Below the pieces are notes generated by a model, which was not told the origin of the DNA, ran no database searches, and saw only the letters and a list, made by a program, of their open reading frames with translations. Of a stretch of DNA of 64,000 bases, positions 62,040 through 64,000 are shown piece by piece. Made by a program: the position numbers and the translations under genes. Numbering within the stretch: position 1 is the first letter of the stretch; every line of letters begins with the position of its first letter. Source of the DNA: Bacillota bacterium (GTDB lineage: Bacteria; Bacillota; UBA4882; UBA8346); contig JAEYRX010000012.1 of assembly GCA_023435225.1 (NCBI GenBank), positions 159,251 through 223,250 of the forward strand, written 5' to 3'.

Positions 62040-62407
62040 AGAAAACTTTTGTAGCTAAAAAACCGACTTCGTTCGAGAAATTAATCAGCAATTCATTGAG
62101 AATCGGCGTTTTCGCCAGCGCATTCGTTATTTTAATCGGATTTCTACTTTATATTCTTTTAGGAACCGGAGGGTATCCTCATGATTCGTTCCCTAATTCA
62201 CTTGGGGCTATCTTCATCGGGTTATGGTTATTAAAACCTTATGCCATCATCCTTGCCGGATTATTTTTACTGATATTAACTCCTGTTTTTAGGGTCGGGA
62301 TCTGTTTAGCGCTTTTTATTAAAGAAAAAGATCCCCTTTATGCTTTGATTTCCTTTATTGTACTTTCGATTTTGATTATTAGTTTCATATCCGGGAGAAT
62401 TGGGTAG
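62033..62407 (+). CDS. DUF1634 membrane protein
   Basis: 124 residues with three membrane helices (about 23-45, 68-90, 100-120). DUF1634 genes are regularly joined to tauE, as here with a 7-bp overlap, so it probably is a subunit or modulator of the exporter. GTG 62033. Confidence 0.88.
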   Translation: MVKKTFVAKKPTSFEKLISNSLRIGVFASAFVILIGFLLYILLGTGGYPHDSFPNSLGAIFIGLWLLKPYAIILAGLFLLILTPVFRVGICLALFIKEKDPLYALISFIVLSILIISFISGRIG

Positions 62408-62409
62408 GA

Positions 62410-62455
62410 TAGGCAGTAGGTATGAGGCAATAGGCAATGTGCAATAGGCAACAGG
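62410..62455. repeat. Heptamer-like array of AGGCAAT / AGGCAGT units
   Basis: 7-bp units AGGCAGT, AGGTATG, AGGCAAT, AGGCAAT, AGGCAAC directly after DUF1634, same class as 26932 and 63360. Confidence 0.7.
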
Positions 62456-62508
62456 AAAGACTTTAAAACTTTTAATGATGTATAAATCGGTTTGCGTCAA
62501 TCCTAATT

Positions 62509-62612
62509 TAAGGAAGCGCTGATTGATTGAATAAGTGACGATTTTGTGCTTCGCAAAATGCCTAATACCGCATATTTGCTCGCACAAAATCGGATTAATC
62601 AGCGCTTCCTTA
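62509..62612. repeat. Palindromic repeat family A, copy 3
   Basis: TAAGGAAGCGCTGATT left and AATCAGCGCTTCCTTA right, with the full inner CGATTTTGTGC / GCACAAAATCG. It ends 15 bp before the Nudix start. Confidence 0.95.
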
Positions 62613-62627
62613 GAAAAGAGATGAGTA

Positions 62628-63305
62628 ATGGATAAATCCCAATTGGCTGAGTTGAAAGATAGGTTACCGAAAAAACCGGGGATCAATGGAATGGAAGAGT
62701 TTTTTAACTCGGCTGTTTTAGTCTTATTGACTTACCGGGAAAATGAATTTCATTTGGTTTTTGAAAAAAGGGCCTCCGGTATTAAGCAAGGGGATGAGAT
62801 CTGTTTTCCCGGGGGAGGATTTGACCCGGAGAAGGACCTTGATTACCGGGAGACTGTGCTTAGGGAGACTTTTGAAGAGCTAGGACTTACTAAAGAAAAG
62901 ATTGAAATTATCGGAAGATTGGACACGGTTATTGCCCCAATGGGAGCCACGGTGGACGTCTTTGTTGGATTGGTTGATTTTGAAGCTATTAAGGATTTGA
63001 ATGTAAACCATCAGGAAGTGGCCGAAATCTTTACCATCCCGGTGGCTTTTTTTGCAGAGCATGAACCGGAAATTTTTGCGGTAGAGTTAAAAGTCTTTCC
63101 ATATTCTCATAATAAAGCTGGCGAAGAAGTATTATTACTTCCCGCTAGGGAGTTGGGTTTACCGGAAAGGTATACCAAACCTTGGGGAAATGTCCGGCGA
63201 AAAATCTATCTTTATCGGCGGCCCGAAGGAGTGATATGGGGGATAACCGCCAGGATAATAGTGGATTTGATAAATAAAGTGAAAATCATAAAACAATATT
63301 ATTAG
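62628..63305 (+). CDS. Nudix hydrolase of the CoA pyrophosphatase type
   Basis: 225 residues. The Nudix box reads GGGFDPEKDLDYRETVLRE followed by TFEELGL, after FPGGG, which matches the NudL/CoA-diphosphatase form. FEKRASGIKQGDEICFPGG is the CoA-site upstream. It cleaves CoA and derivatives to 3',5'-ADP and phosphopantetheine. AAAGAG gives a weak ribosome site before ATG 62628. Confidence 0.88.
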   Translation: MDKSQLAELKDRLPKKPGINGMEEFFNSAVLVLLTYRENEFHLVFEKRASGIKQGDEICFPGGGFDPEKDLDYRETVLRETFEELGLTKEKIEIIGRLDTVIAPMGATVDVFVGLVDFEAIKDLNVNHQEVAEIFTIPVAFFAEHEPEIFAVELKVFPYSHNKAGEEVLLLPARELGLPERYTKPWGNVRRKIYLYRRPEGVIWGITARIIVDLINKVKIIKQYY

Positions 63306-63344
63306 ACAGGATTCACACGGATTACCATAGATTGAGGCGAGAGT

Positions 63345-63416
63345 CGAGAGGCGAAAGGTGCGAGGTGGAAGGAAAAGGTAACAGGGAATAGGCAACAGGC
63401 AACAGGCAACAGGTTT
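63345..63416. repeat. Heptamer array AGGCAAC and variants
   Basis: Units run GAGAGGC, GAAAGGT, GCGAGGT, GGAAGGA, then AGGCAAC x3-4. 7-bp period. Confidence 0.8.
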
Positions 63417-63554
63417 AAGTCAAAATGATTTTTGGGAACCGCGAATGAACACTAATGGATATGAATAAGAAGAAGTGAAGTTATCTATTTTAATAATACG
63501 AAGTACTCGAAAGGCGCATGTTGGGATTTTATAAATATATTTGATTCATTGAGA

Positions 63555-63587
63555 TGCTCTTCTTTTTAATTGGGAAGGGCTTTTTGT
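63555..63587 (+). terminator. Orphan terminator in the final spacer
   Basis: GCTCTTCTT ... GGGAAGGGC with G-T pairs then five T; it may end a leader before the short frame at 63660. Confidence 0.5.
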
Positions 63588-63659
63588 TGTGGTTTGAAAG
63601 GTGAAGAATAGAAGATTAATTTAAAAACTTTTGGTAATTTGAAGGAGGTTTATCAATAG

Positions 63660-63701
63660 TTGGATAATAATATGGGTGGTTTTTATGTTACAAGCCTCTG
63701 A
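63660..63701 (+). pseudogene. Short frame with strong ribosome site, likely a gene start cut off
   Basis: GAAGGAGG stands 11 bp before TTG 63660, yet the frame ends after 13 codons (MDNNMGGFYVTSL). A hairpin GCCCAGAG ... CTCTGGGC (63740-63787) follows. It may be a truncated gene start or a leader peptide. Confidence 0.35.
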
Positions 63702-63900
63702 GCGGATCAATTTTGTTCAATTTGTAGGTTCTATTCATCGCCCAGAGCAGAGGTTGAAAATTAATGTTTTGTCAAAACCTCTGGGCTGATGTCTACGAGC
63801 TTTCTCAACCCCCAATGGGCTGGGTAATTTATTTAAACTTGATAAAATATTTAGCTTTGATTTTTTAGTTATTAATACAACTTTCGCACTTTAATTTTAA

Positions 63901-63999
63901 TGCAGTAAAATCAATAATTTAAGGTATCAACTTTTGAAAAAATCGTTAAAGCTTTCGATGTTTTCAAAAGTTAATTTTAATTGATATGACTTTACTGCA
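63901..63999. repeat. Large imperfect palindrome at the window end
   Basis: TGCAGTAAAATCA and TGACTTTACTGCA form the ends; AACTTTTGAAAAAATCG and CGATGTTTTCAAAAGTT form the inner arms. About 99 bp, built like families A and D, and may be one of several copies genome-wide. Confidence 0.85.
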
Positions 64000-64000
64000 A

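Noticed and set aside
62306..62686. 126-residue minus-strand frame after DUF1634
   Set aside because: It runs across repeat family A and the heptamer array; part of its translation is shared with the frame at 32420-32605 only because both read through the same repeat.

Overview
The window is AT-rich bacterial chromosome, 5'->3' from the tail of leuS to a gene-poor repeat region after a Nudix gene. The best guess is an anaerobic, endospore-forming member of the Bacillota. SpoIVB, Spo0A, YtaF-type and SPOCS (DUF3794) proteins indicate sporulation, and the order yicC-IHF-remA-gmk-rpoZ-priA-def-fmt-yugP-rsmB is a Bacillota arrangement. A sodium-pumping oxaloacetate decarboxylase, a sulfide-dependent homocysteine route and PduL fit an anaerobic fermenter. 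No species can be named from sequence alone. There are no IS transposases, prophage genes, rRNA genes or CRISPR arrays.

Layout. 1-8.1 kb: leuS end, a YgjP-type metallopeptidase, spoIVB, spo0A, the division pair steA/steB, two envelope-glycan transferases and nfo. 8.3-13.9 kb: rnhA, a transketolase split into two genes, an MgtE-type regulatory protein without a channel, an unclassified terminator-ended leader RNA and a CDF metal exporter. 14-20.8 kb: ytaF and a cluster of SPOCS-domain genes with a glycosyltransferase. 21-32 kb: signalling and stress genes (GGDEF-EAL, HD-GYP, MscS, HU, FapA), a homocysteine methyltransferase and a GrpE-like/OmpA-like pair. 32.7-35.4 kb: ECF sigma factor, zinc-finger anti-sigma factor and an HtrA protease. 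35.8-44.9 kb: the conserved housekeeping cluster from yicC to rsmB. 44.9-49.5 kb: ApgM, then a SAM-I riboswitch controlling a DUF39 / NIL-ferredoxin / UPF0280 homocysteine operon. 49.6-55.7 kb: a Myb-like coiled-coil protein, two tRNAs, a secreted repeat protein, PduL, FmdB and ilvC. 56-59.6 kb: the four-gene decarboxylase sodium pump behind a second leader RNA. 59.8-63.3 kb: a Crp-family regulator, a decayed zwf start, TauE/DUF1634 and a Nudix hydrolase.

The most unusual property is the intergenic DNA. Several unrelated families of small palindromic, MITE-like elements recur (family A: 3 copies of about 102 bp; family B: at least 5 copies; family C: 3 copies; family D: an exact 100-bp tandem; others). 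In addition, about fifteen spacers contain short arrays with a strict 7-bp period but different heptamer sequences. These repeats sit between genes, often touching stop codons or ribosome binding sites, and no transposase is encoded nearby.

Functionally, the window links envelope and sporulation control, c-di-GMP signalling, metal-ion handling with a candidate RNA switch, and anaerobic sulfur and carboxylate metabolism.
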